Assembly: GCA_963558075.1 (NCBI GenBank)
Contig: CAUWFN010000030.1
Coordinates: forward strand, 1-23,969
DNA length: 23,969 bases
Reading direction: 5' to 3'
Source of the DNA: CALHKP01 sp963558075
GTDB lineage: Bacteria > Bacillota > Clostridia > Peptostreptococcales > Anaerovoracaceae
Part shown: one piece after another, positions 7,741-14,696 of the stretch
How positions within the stretch are numbered: position 1 is the first letter of the stretch
How the letters are laid out: each line of letters begins with the position of its first letter
Position numbers and translations under genes: made by a program
Notes under the pieces: model-generated
What the model saw: the letters and a program-made list of their open reading frames with translations, nothing else
The model's database searches: none
Told to the model about the DNA's origin: nothing

Positions 7741-8352
7741 ATGAAAAGAATTATTGCAGCATCAAGAAACAGACACAAAATCGAAGAGATAGAAGCAATC
7801 ACGGCAAAATACGGCATGAGCATCGTATCACGTGATGATGCAGGGCTTCCAAAGACAGAGATTGAGGAAGATGGTGTGACTTTTGAGGAGAATTCCTACA
7901 AAAAGGCATACGAAATCATGAAGATGTCCGGCGAAATTACAATAGCAGACGATTCCGGCCTTGCTGTTGAATATCTTGGCGGTGAGCCTGGGGTTTATTC
8001 TGCACGTTTTGCTGGCGAGAATGCAGGTGATGAGAAAAATAACGAAAAGCTTCTGAATATGCTAGAAGGCGTATCTTACAGCGACAGAAGAGCTATGTTC
8101 GTTTCAGTTATAACTATGGTATTTCCGGATGGAGAAACTATTGTTGCAAGAGGAGAGTGCCCAGGTCATATAATCGATAGACCTGTTGGAGAAAACGGAT
8201 TCGGATACGATCCTTTGTTTGTTCCTGACGGCTTTCAGAGAACTTTTGCTCAGTTAACTCCAGAGGAGAAAAATCGTATAAGTCATAGAGCAAAGGCGCT
8301 AGAGAAGCTTGAGGTCCTTTTGGAGGGGAAAGGATTTGTTCAGGAAGGCTAG
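7741..8352 (+). CDS. RdgB/HAM1-family non-canonical purine NTP pyrophosphatase (XTP/dITP diphosphatase)
   Basis: A 203-residue protein that hydrolyses dITP, XTP and similar deaminated purine nucleotides to monophosphates, keeping them out of DNA and RNA. Family motifs in order are the N-terminal ASRNRHKIEEI (nucleotide-binding SxNxxK-like motif), ADDSGLAVEYLGGEPGVYSARFAG split across the metal-binding region, GFGYDPLFVPDG, and the C-terminal NRISHRAKALEKL containing the conserved SHRxxA. Length is normal (about 195-205). An in-frame GTG at 7732 is possible, but the ATG at 7741 gives the usual N-terminus MKRIIAASRN and has GGTGAG four bases upstream; the ribosome binding site is weak either way. 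The 3' end of the gene is partly duplicated just downstream. Confidence 0.93.
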   Translation: MKRIIAASRNRHKIEEIEAITAKYGMSIVSRDDAGLPKTEIEEDGVTFEENSYKKAYEIMKMSGEITIADDSGLAVEYLGGEPGVYSARFAGENAGDEKNNEKLLNMLEGVSYSDRRAMFVSVITMVFPDGETIVARGECPGHIIDRPVGENGFGYDPLFVPDGFQRTFAQLTPEEKNRISHRAKALEKLEVLLEGKGFVQEG

Positions 8353-8385
8353 CGATAAGCTTTGTTCAGGAAGATTAGTGAGAAG
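8335..8385 (+). repeat. Imperfect tandem duplication at the end of the RdgB-family gene
   Basis: TTTGTTCAGGAAG opens both copies. Copy 1 is 8335-8359 and copy 2 is 8361-8385, 25 bases each with 21 identical, spaced 26 bases apart. Copy 1 contains the stop codon TAG (8350-8352) and copy 2 carries the matching TAG, so the duplication covers the end of the coding region and follows it into the gap. Confidence 0.8.
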
Positions 8386-8515
8386 TTACTACTAAGTGTC
8401 GCCGTAAATTGTCTTGCTTTAGAGGTAGGGGCAGAAGGTGACATGTTGAGATATTGATTTTAGAGGGAATGACATTCAGGGAAAGTAACAGCGGTATTAA
8501 TGAAAGGGGTGTTTT

Positions 8516-9325
8516 ATGGAAAGCAGAAAAACAAGAATGCTGTTTCTGTGCATCAAGCAGTACAGAGACCCGTATTATCAGGGAATAGCGGCTCAGCTTG
8601 CTTTCTTTTTTATGCTTTCAATCGTGCCGACTATGATCGTTTTGTCTCAGCTTCTTGGTATTATGGATGTTTCTTTGGATTTTATCCAGGAATGGATTCA
8701 CAAGTATGTAGAGAGCGAAATGGCAGATGCACTTGGATATCTCGTTGACTACAAGCCCGTTGCGACTACTAACGTCATGCTCATTTTGATGGCTGTATGG
8801 GCAGCTTCGAGAATACATTTTTCACTTATAAGGGTTACAAATTACACATATTCGGGAGGGCAGGATTCCGGTCACTTCTGGAGAGAAAGAGTAAGGTCTC
8901 TTCTGACTATGATTATCACGCTCTTTACTATGGCGTTTATGATTGTAATTCTTATTTACGGGGAGACAATATTCCACAGGATTCTAGGTCTATTTATAGA
9001 TGCAAGCGCGTTAGAATGGTTCTTTAACATATTCAAATGGCCAGTTGCGGCAGGAATGTATTTTCTGATGGTATCTATAAACTACTATATTTTGCCGAAG
9101 GAGAAGAAGAAATATAGGGACATACTTCCGGGAAGTATTTTTAGTTCAATAGGCATGATGGTTGTGACAGTAGGATACTCTATATATGCAAGTCATGCTG
9201 TTAACTACGACCTTATTTACGGCTCTCTTGCAAGCATTGTTGCGTTGATGTTTTGGCTTTATTTCATATCATGGGTGCTGTGTTTGGGCATACTTGTCAA
9301 TAAAGCTTGGCAGGATACGGAATAG
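8516..9325 (+). CDS. YihY/BrkB-family integral membrane protein
   Basis: A 269-residue polytopic membrane protein of the YihY/virulence factor BrkB family (once mislabelled ribonuclease BN). The N-terminal motif YYQGIAAQLAFFFMLSIVPTMIV (split here as QGIAAQLAFFFMLSIVP) is the family hallmark. Later segments include MLILMAVWAASRIHFSLIRVTN, a long hydrophobic stretch with ILIYGE, the YYILPKEKKKYRDILPGSIF loop preceding the last helices, and YGSLASIVALMFWLYF. About six membrane spans are expected. It is at the short end for the family, whose members are usually 280-320 residues. AAAGGGG precedes the ATG by seven bases. The function of the family is unsettled; transport or envelope roles have been proposed. 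It may share a transcript with the preceding gene, 163 bases upstream. Confidence 0.88.
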   Translation: MESRKTRMLFLCIKQYRDPYYQGIAAQLAFFFMLSIVPTMIVLSQLLGIMDVSLDFIQEWIHKYVESEMADALGYLVDYKPVATTNVMLILMAVWAASRIHFSLIRVTNYTYSGGQDSGHFWRERVRSLLTMIITLFTMAFMIVILIYGETIFHRILGLFIDASALEWFFNIFKWPVAAGMYFLMVSINYYILPKEKKKYRDILPGSIFSSIGMMVVTVGYSIYASHAVNYDLIYGSLASIVALMFWLYFISWVLCLGILVNKAWQDTE

Positions 9326-9404
9326 TAAAAAATGTATATTTACTGCATAAAAAACAAGATATATGCGAATTAGCGTATAAATATACCGCAACACAATTGT
9401 ATTT

Positions 9405-9434
9405 CTTAAGAAATCTTAAGAAATATTAAGAAGC
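9405..9434 (+). repeat. Three tandem 10-bp AT-rich repeats
   Basis: CTTAAGAAAT at 9405-9414 and 9415-9424, then the degenerate ATTAAGAAGC at 9425-9434. The TTCTTAAGAA core is palindromic. The period equals one helical turn. It sits immediately before the terminator at 9437. Confidence 0.7.
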
Positions 9435-9436
9435 TT

Positions 9437-9475
9437 AAAACCTTGAAATTTCAATAGTTTCAAGGTTTTTATTTT
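9437..9475 (+). terminator. Rho-independent terminator after the YihY-family gene
   Basis: A perfect 12-bp stem AAAACCTTGAAA (9437-9448) / TTTCAAGGTTTT (9458-9469) with a 9-base loop and a T-rich tail. Confidence 0.9.
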
Positions 9476-9506
9476 GTGAAAGTTATGTGAAAATTAATAA
9501 AATCTG

Positions 9507-9535
9507 TTGACAAGACAATGCATATAACTTAATAT
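9507..9535 (+). promoter_or_regulatory. Sigma-A-type promoter of the LysM-NlpC/P60 gene
   Basis: TTGACA (9507-9512), a 17-bp spacer, then TAATAT (9530-9535). The -35 is perfect and the -10 has one or two mismatches. Transcription should start near 9542, giving a leader of about 165 bases. Confidence 0.8.
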
Positions 9536-9706
9536 AACTATTGTGATTGGAAGAGGTGCATATCATATACACAGATTCCACTTCACAGAAAAAGTTGCCT
9601 CGATTTGTAGATTCTAAAGGCAGTTTTAAAAACTTCATTTTTAAGCGCGTCTGTATAGATTCCGATAATCCGATTGGAAAGTACAGATACGAGAAAGGAT
9701 TACCGA

Positions 9707-10885
9707 ATGAATTTTTTAGAAGAACTAAAATCTAAGAAAGCGACCGTAGCGGTTTTAGCAGTACTGATTTCATCAGTTCTTGCCATAACTTTGATTTCGT
9801 CAACTGTTACAGCATATGCTGCTAATGTAGATTATTACGATCTGAAAGTTGGAGACAAGACTCTTGCAGTTGTTGACTCAAGAGAAGATGCTGAGAAAAT
9901 CGTTGAGGGCGTAAAAAACTATTACGTTGCAGAGGGTGCTGAAGTATTGTCAGTTAGCTGTGATCCTGCAATTGAAATTGTAGAGCACAAGTACAACAAG
10001 ACAAACGATAAGCTACCGAAACTTGCTAAGGACAACCAATCAGTAATCGACCATATTATAGCAGGCGAGGTAACATCAGCTACCTACACTGTTAAGGAAG
10101 GCGATACAATCTGGACAATTGCCGAAGCAAAGGGAATATCTGTAAACGAACTTGCAGACATGAACAAATCACTAGATGTTGAAAATATCTTTATTGGCGA
10201 TGAGATCAGCTTTGTTGAGGTTAAGCCTTATGTTGAAATAACAACAGAGATGAAGCTTACTTCAGAAAAGAGCATCCCTTTCGAAACAACAGAGGAAGCA
10301 ACTGACAGCCTTTACGAAGGTGAAACTGAAGTAAAGACTGAAGGCGTAAATGGTTTAAAAGACGTAACTGAAGAAATCAAGAGCGTAAATGGTAATGTAG
10401 TAGCAACAAAAGAACTAAGTTCTACTGTAAAGCAGGAGCCTGTTAACGCTGTAGTTCTAAAAGGAACAAAGACAGCACCTGTTAGCAATACTCCTTCATA
10501 TTCAAGACCATCATACAGTGCTCCATCAGGTCCTATCTATGCTGGAAGCGGAAGTGCAATTGCAAACTACGCAGTTCAGTTTGTAGGAAACCCATATGCA
10601 TGGGGTGGCACAAGCTTAACAAATGGTGCTGACTGTTCAGGTTTTGTATATGCCGTTTATAGAGATTGCGGATACTATATCCCAAGAACTGGCCAGAGCG
10701 CATGCGGAAGATCCGTACCGTACTCACAGGCTAGACCTGGAGATATCCTGATTTACTCAGGTCACGTTTCAATTTACATTGGTGGTGGCAGAGAAGTTCA
10801 CGCAGTAAATGAACGTGTTGGTATCATAGTTACAGGCACTGGATACACAGGTCCAATCTTAGATGTAAGAAGAGTAGTTGAATAA
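9707..10885 (+). CDS. Secreted LysM-G5-NlpC/P60 peptidoglycan hydrolase
   Basis: A 392-residue exported cell-wall hydrolase, probably a D,L-endopeptidase that cuts peptide stems. An N-terminal signal segment (AVLAVLISSVLAITLISSTV) ends near AYAA. A short alpha/beta region follows, then a LysM domain (about 124-168; YTVKEGDTIWTIAEAKGIS, FIGDEIS) for glycan binding, a G5 domain (about 172-250), and a Ser/Pro/Tyr-rich linker. The C-terminal NlpC/P60 domain (about 280-392) has the catalytic Cys in GADCSGFVYAVY, His in YSGHVSIYIGG and a third His in EVHAVN. The frame extends to 9674, but AAAGGA precedes the ATG at 9707 by eight bases and this start gives a normal signal peptide. It is monocistronic: its own promoter upstream, terminator downstream. 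A role in cell separation or growth is inferred from the family. Confidence 0.93.
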   Translation: MNFLEELKSKKATVAVLAVLISSVLAITLISSTVTAYAANVDYYDLKVGDKTLAVVDSREDAEKIVEGVKNYYVAEGAEVLSVSCDPAIEIVEHKYNKTNDKLPKLAKDNQSVIDHIIAGEVTSATYTVKEGDTIWTIAEAKGISVNELADMNKSLDVENIFIGDEISFVEVKPYVEITTEMKLTSEKSIPFETTEEATDSLYEGETEVKTEGVNGLKDVTEEIKSVNGNVVATKELSSTVKQEPVNAVVLKGTKTAPVSNTPSYSRPSYSAPSGPIYAGSGSAIANYAVQFVGNPYAWGGTSLTNGADCSGFVYAVYRDCGYYIPRTGQSACGRSVPYSQARPGDILIYSGHVSIYIGGGREVHAVNERVGIIVTGTGYTGPILDVRRVVE

Positions 10886-10891
10886 TGAAAT

Positions 10892-10925
10892 AAAAAAGAA
10901 GCTCAAGCTAGAGCTTCTTTTTTTA
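10892..10925 (+). terminator. Rho-independent terminator after the NlpC/P60 gene
   Basis: AAAAAAGAAGCTC (10892-10904) pairs with GAGCTTCTTTTTTT (10911-10924) around a 6-base loop; it starts six bases after the stop codon. Confidence 0.92.
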
Positions 10926-10982
10926 TGCACATTTGATGTATGAAATCAAAGGGGCAGTTTCTCATACAATAGAAATAGAAAA

Positions 10983-11010
10983 CCCGCAGCGCTTTGCTAC
11001 GGGCTTTTGT
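10983..11010 (-). terminator. Bidirectional terminator downstream of serA
   Basis: CCCGCAGC (10983-10990) and GCTACGGG (10996-11003) pair with one mismatch around a 5-base loop. T-rich tails exist on both sides: TTTTGTTTT on the + strand, GGGTTTTC on the - strand. It most likely ends the minus-strand serA transcript and backs up the terminator at 10892. Confidence 0.7.
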
Positions 11011-11051
11011 TTTACTTAGTTGATATTTGCTCTACTATTTATATATAAAGC

Positions 11052-12191
11052 TTATTTTATGATTCTTGATCTGATAACAAAATCTGCATCAGGAACCTCG
11101 GAAACCTCGCCTGCTGCGCATACTACTGTGTATGAGTAGTCGCCTCTTGATTTACTTACGATAGAAGTAATCTGTATTCCAGCTAGAAGTTCTGTAACAG
11201 ATACGATAGGGTTGTCGAGGTTTTTGGTTATGAATGTGATTCTTGTTTCGCCATCCTTTTTTGGTCCTATATTTAGGGCTGGGAAGTTAACTGAGTTAGT
11301 TATATTTCCGTTTTCGATATAGTCCATAATCTCTTCTGCTGCCATTGATGCGCAGTTGTCTTCTGCCTCTGCAGTTGAAGCTCCAAGATGAGGAAGAAGA
11401 ATAACCTTTTCCTGGTTTATCATTGTGTCTGTTGGAAAATCTGTAACATAGCTTGCAAGCTTTCCATTTTCCAGAGCATCAAGTATTTCTTTTTCTACAA
11501 CCAGCTTATCTCTTGAGAAGTTGAGTAAAACTGTATTCCCTTTTGATCTGTCTAGGACTGCTTTGTTTATCATGCCTTTTGTTGAGTCTGTTGCAGGAAG
11601 GTGAAGTGTGATATAGTCGCATGTTTCGAATAGATCCTCGAGTGTTTCGACTGTTTTTACAGAAGGTGTAAGTCTTAGAGCTGCATTTACGCTCAGGTAA
11701 GGGTCATATCCGATTACCTTCATTCCTAGGTCTGCTGCTGCATTTGCAACTAGGGCTCCGATAGCGCCAAGTCCAGCAACGCCGAGAGTTTTTCCTTTTA
11801 GCTCGCCGCCGGCAAACTGGCTCTTGCCTTTTTCTACTGTTTTTGCAACGTTGTCTTCTAGGCCATTAACCCAGTTTAGAGCCTGAGGAATGTTTCTTGC
11901 TGCAAGAATCAGACCTGCGATAACTAGTTCTTTAACTGCGTTTGCGTTTGCTCCTGGTGTGTTAAATACGACAATACCTTCTTCTGCACATCTGTCCAGA
12001 GGGATATTATTTACGCCTGCACCGGCTCTTGCGATGGCAAGAAGCTCCTTGTCAAAGGCCATTTCGTGCATGTCCTGACTTCTAACTAAAATACCAGAGG
12101 AACATGAGACTTCATCAGAAATTGTGTATAAGTCACTAAATTTTGATAAGCCTACAGGTGATATTTTGTTTAATGTAGATATTTTGTACAT
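11052..12191 (-). CDS. serA: D-3-phosphoglycerate dehydrogenase
   Basis: A 379-residue NAD-dependent dehydrogenase catalysing the first step of serine synthesis, 3-phosphoglycerate to 3-phosphohydroxypyruvate. The Rossmann motif is GLGAIGALVANAAADLGM (about residue 136). The catalytic His is in LLPHLGASTAEAED. The Arg region reads NFSRDKLVVEKEIL where many relatives have ARGE or SRGE. The C-terminus (about 315-379) retains a degenerate ACT-like domain (ITFITKNLDNPIVSVTELLA, SKSRGDYSYTVV), possibly a serine-feedback site. The frame could begin at a TTG at 12209, but that codon lies inside the ribosome binding site GGAGGAGG; the ATG at 12191 is correct. Divergence from serC, and a strong promoter inside an inverted repeat, support the assignment and suggest regulation. 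Confidence 0.93.
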   Translation of the reverse strand: MYKISTLNKISPVGLSKFSDLYTISDEVSCSSGILVRSQDMHEMAFDKELLAIARAGAGVNNIPLDRCAEEGIVVFNTPGANANAVKELVIAGLILAARNIPQALNWVNGLEDNVAKTVEKGKSQFAGGELKGKTLGVAGLGAIGALVANAAADLGMKVIGYDPYLSVNAALRLTPSVKTVETLEDLFETCDYITLHLPATDSTKGMINKAVLDRSKGNTVLLNFSRDKLVVEKEILDALENGKLASYVTDFPTDTMINQEKVILLPHLGASTAEAEDNCASMAAEEIMDYIENGNITNSVNFPALNIGPKKDGETRITFITKNLDNPIVSVTELLAGIQITSIVSKSRGDYSYTVVCAAGEVSEVPDADFVIRSRIIK

Positions 12192-12229
12192 GAGTAGTAC
12201 CTCCTCCAATATTTAAAGATTTTTATAAA

Positions 12230-12258
12230 ATTATATCACTTAGCCACTTTACTTTCAA
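12230..12258 (-). promoter_or_regulatory. serA promoter (minus strand)
   Basis: On the minus strand TTGAAA (complement of 12253-12258), a 17-bp spacer, then TATAAT (complement of 12230-12235). Transcription should start near 12223, about 32 bases before the serA ATG. Confidence 0.85.
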
Positions 12259-12284
12259 TAACTAAAGTGCTAAAATTATTAGCA
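12240..12284. promoter_or_regulatory. Candidate operator between serA and serC
   Basis: TTAGCCACTTTA (12240-12251) is nearly the inverse of TAAAGTGCTAA (12263-12273), with one base missing. A second perfect inverted repeat, TGCTAA (12268-12273) / TTAGCA (12279-12284), overlaps it, giving three TTAGC-type half-sites. The first repeat covers the spacer and -35 of the serA promoter, so a bound protein would block it. The regulator is unknown. Confidence 0.5.
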
Positions 12285-12314
12285 AACATTATTAAAAATG
12301 TTTTTTTATACAAT
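12284..12314 (+). promoter_or_regulatory. Possible serC promoter and leader hairpin
   Basis: AAACATT (12284-12290) / AATGTTT (12297-12303) forms a short hairpin followed by a run of Ts and then TACAAT (12309-12314), a possible -10. No good -35 is present. Either reading is weak. Confidence 0.3.
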
Positions 12315-12357
12315 TAAAATTAGAGATTAACAGTTAACCGAATGGAGGGCAAAAACA

Positions 12358-13449
12358 ATGACAAACCAGAACAGAGTATTTAATTTTTCCGCAGGACCAT
12401 CTATGCTTCCTTTAGAAGTAATCGAAGATGTAGCTTGTAACCTAGCAAGTTATAATGGATGCGGGCAGTCTGTAATGGAGATGAGCCACCGTTCAAAAGA
12501 GTTTGGTAAGATAATAGAGGATGCAGAGAAAAACCTCAGAGATATTATGAATATTCCAGAAAACTACAAAGTGCTCTTTGTACAGGGTGGAGGAACACTG
12601 CAGTTTGCAATGGTTCCGCTCAATCTAATGACTAAATCAAAAAAAGCAGACTACGTAGTTACAGGCTCATGGGCAAAAAAAGCCGCAAAAGAAGCGAAGA
12701 AATTCGGTGATGTAAAAATCATCGCAAGCTCAGAGGAAGATACTTTCTCATATATTCCAAAGATTACAAAGGAAGATATAAGACCTGATGCTGACTATGT
12801 ATATGTATGCTACAACAACACAATTTACGGAACACACTATCCATATGTTCCTGAAACAGGAGATATTCCTCTAGTAGCTGATATGTCAAGCTGCATCTTA
12901 AGTGAAGAAATCGATGTAAGTAAGTTTGGAGTTATCTTTGCAGGTGCACAGAAGAACGTTGCTCCAGCAGGAGTATCAATTGTAATTATAAGAGAGGATC
13001 TTATCGGCGGTGCAGACGAGAGCGTTCCTACATATTTAGATTACAAGGTGCATGCAGATAATGACTCAATGTACAATACACCACCTTGCTTTACTATCTA
13101 TGTTGCAGGAGAAGTGTTCAAGCACATTCAGAAAATCGGCGGCATAGAAGCAATGCACGAGCTGAATGTTAAGAAAGCAAAGATGCTCTATGACTACATC
13201 GATGCAAGTGAACTTTTCAAATGCCCAGTAAGAGAAGAAGACCGTTCCCTAATGAACGTAGTTTTTGTTACAGGCGATACAGATTTAGATAAGAAATTTG
13301 TTTCAGAAGCCAAAGAAGAGGGTATGGTAAACTTAAACGGACATCGTTCAATCGGAGGCATGAGAGCTAGTATCTACAATGCTATGCCTATCGAAGGTGT
13401 CGAAAAGTTAATTGAGTTCATGAAAAAATTCGAAGCCGAAAACAAATAG
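12358..13449 (+). CDS. serC: Phosphoserine aminotransferase
   Basis: A 363-residue class V aminotransferase converting 3-phosphohydroxypyruvate and glutamate to O-phosphoserine and 2-oxoglutarate, the second step of serine synthesis. The N-terminus FNFSAGPSMLPLEV and the SVMEMSHRSKEF segment are SerC hallmarks. LFVQGGGTLQFAMVP lies in the cofactor/substrate region. The PLP-binding lysine is in FAGAQKNVAPAGVS near residue 200. The C-terminus GHRSIGGMRASIYNAM contains the conserved HRxxGGxRAS phosphate-binding segment. Length is typical (about 360). The ribosome binding site GGAGGG lies eight bases before the ATG. It is divergent from serA and starts a run of four closely spaced genes. Confidence 0.96.
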   Translation: MTNQNRVFNFSAGPSMLPLEVIEDVACNLASYNGCGQSVMEMSHRSKEFGKIIEDAEKNLRDIMNIPENYKVLFVQGGGTLQFAMVPLNLMTKSKKADYVVTGSWAKKAAKEAKKFGDVKIIASSEEDTFSYIPKITKEDIRPDADYVYVCYNNTIYGTHYPYVPETGDIPLVADMSSCILSEEIDVSKFGVIFAGAQKNVAPAGVSIVIIREDLIGGADESVPTYLDYKVHADNDSMYNTPPCFTIYVAGEVFKHIQKIGGIEAMHELNVKKAKMLYDYIDASELFKCPVREEDRSLMNVVFVTGDTDLDKKFVSEAKEEGMVNLNGHRSIGGMRASIYNAMPIEGVEKLIEFMKKFEAENK

Positions 13450-13481
13450 GCTGAGATTTATTGGAAACGGAAGGTAATCTT

Positions 13482-14690
13482 ATGAAATATTTAGTTGTAG
13501 TTCCTGATGGTGCAGGAGACGAAAAAATAGAGGCTCTCGGCGGCAAAACACCGCTCGAGACAGCAGACCTAGCATTTATCAACAGCCTTGCTCAGAGAGG
13601 TGAGGTTGGAATGGTGCAGACGATTCCAGAGGGAATAGCACCGGGAAGCGATGCGGCAAATTTGTCAGTTATGGGATATGATCCATCAGTTTATCTGACA
13701 GGACGCTCACCACTTGAGGCTGCAAGCATCGGAATCGATATGAATGATACAGATGTAGCTTTTAGAGCAAATATTATAACTGTAGAAGGTGAAGGCGACT
13801 ACGAAGATCTTACTATTATAGACCATAGCGCCGGAGACATTACAACAGAAGAGGCAGATCAGCTTATCCAGGCTGTTAATGCTGAATTTGCAAACGATAA
13901 AGTGAACTTCTACACAGGAACATCATATAGACATTGTATGATAGTACACGAAGGAAGAACAGATTACGAGCTGACACCTCCTCATGATGTGCTTTCGTGC
14001 AGAGTTGGAGACCATCTTCCAAAGGGTGAAGATGCAGCATTTCTAACTGACATGATGAGAAGAAGCTACGAAATTCTAAATAATCATCCTGTCAACGTAA
14101 AAAGAAGAGAAAATGGCCTAAGACCTGCTAATACACTGTGGATTTGGGGCCAGGGAAAGAAGCCTCAGTTATCTTCTTTCTATGACAAATATAATCTGAA
14201 GGGAACAGCTATAAGCGCAGTAGATTTAATCAAAGGAATTGCTGTATGCGCTGGCCTTGACAGTGTAGATGTTGAAGGTGCAACAGGAACACTTCATACT
14301 AACTTTGGTGGCAAGGCAAAGGCTGCAATTGACGAATTCAGAAGAGGACAGGATTTTGTATATGTTCATCTAGAAGGACCGGACGAATGCTCTCACCAGG
14401 GAGATATGGACGGCAAAATCAAATGTATGGAGGATATCGACAGAAAGATTGTAAAGCCAATTGTCGATGCCCTTGCTGAAGACGGAGAAGACTACAGAGT
14501 TCTGGTGGTGCCGGATCACAGAACACCTCTTGCAATTAGAACACATTCAACTCCTCCGGTACCTTTTGTACTGTATGACAGCACAGACGAAAAGCCTGTA
14601 GACGAAACAAAAGCTTTCAGCGAGAAGGCAGGCGCACAGGGTAGCTTCTTTGATAGCGGCTTCTCACTGGCTGATCATTTCTTCGCATAG
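13482..14690 (+). CDS. Cofactor-independent phosphoglycerate mutase, ApgM family (alkaline phosphatase superfamily)
   Basis: A 402-residue metalloenzyme of the archaeal-type 2,3-bisphosphoglycerate-independent phosphoglycerate mutase family (COG3635). Metal ligands and the nucleophile are recognisable: Asp9 in VVPDGAGDEK, Ser56 in IAPGSDAANLSVMGYDP, Asp/His in HLEGPDECSHQGDMDGK, and DH plus His in VVPDHRTPLAIRTHSTPPVP. The family role is 2-phosphoglycerate/3-phosphoglycerate exchange, but one subfamily (TIGR02535) is proposed to act as homoserine kinase. Position directly behind serC leaves three readings: supply of 3-phosphoglycerate to SerA, the homoserine-kinase role, or the missing phosphoserine phosphatase step. 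The frame opens at a TTG (13461), but GGAAGG precedes the ATG at 13482, giving the normal N-terminus. It begins 32 bases after serC and six before dacA. Confidence 0.88.
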   Translation: MKYLVVVPDGAGDEKIEALGGKTPLETADLAFINSLAQRGEVGMVQTIPEGIAPGSDAANLSVMGYDPSVYLTGRSPLEAASIGIDMNDTDVAFRANIITVEGEGDYEDLTIIDHSAGDITTEEADQLIQAVNAEFANDKVNFYTGTSYRHCMIVHEGRTDYELTPPHDVLSCRVGDHLPKGEDAAFLTDMMRRSYEILNNHPVNVKRRENGLRPANTLWIWGQGKKPQLSSFYDKYNLKGTAISAVDLIKGIAVCAGLDSVDVEGATGTLHTNFGGKAKAAIDEFRRGQDFVYVHLEGPDECSHQGDMDGKIKCMEDIDRKIVKPIVDALAEDGEDYRVLVVPDHRTPLAIRTHSTPPVPFVLYDSTDEKPVDETKAFSEKAGAQGSFFDSGFSLADHFFA

Positions 14691-14696
14691 GAAAAT

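Larger units (their letters stand above)
9326..9706. other. Intergenic region with tandem 10-bp repeats, terminator and promoter
   Basis: A 381-base gap. In order it contains an AT-rich stretch, three tandem 10-base repeats of the CTTAAGAAAT type (9405-9434), a strong terminator (9437-9475), a consensus-like promoter (9507-9535), and a leader of about 165 bases ahead of the cell-wall hydrolase gene. The leader shows no riboswitch that I can name; I looked for the c-di-AMP (ydaO) pattern because it often precedes such genes, and did not find it. An open frame across the leader lacks a credible start. Confidence 0.6.

Noticed and set aside
8353..8515. Structured RNA between the RdgB-family and YihY genes
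   Set aside because: TGTCGCC can pair with GGTGACA across about 33 bases, but it is a single short stem with no further support.
9547..9735. A 62-codon frame in the leader of the NlpC/P60 gene
   Set aside because: It would need a TTG start without a clear ribosome binding site and overlaps the true start; the composition is not protein-like.
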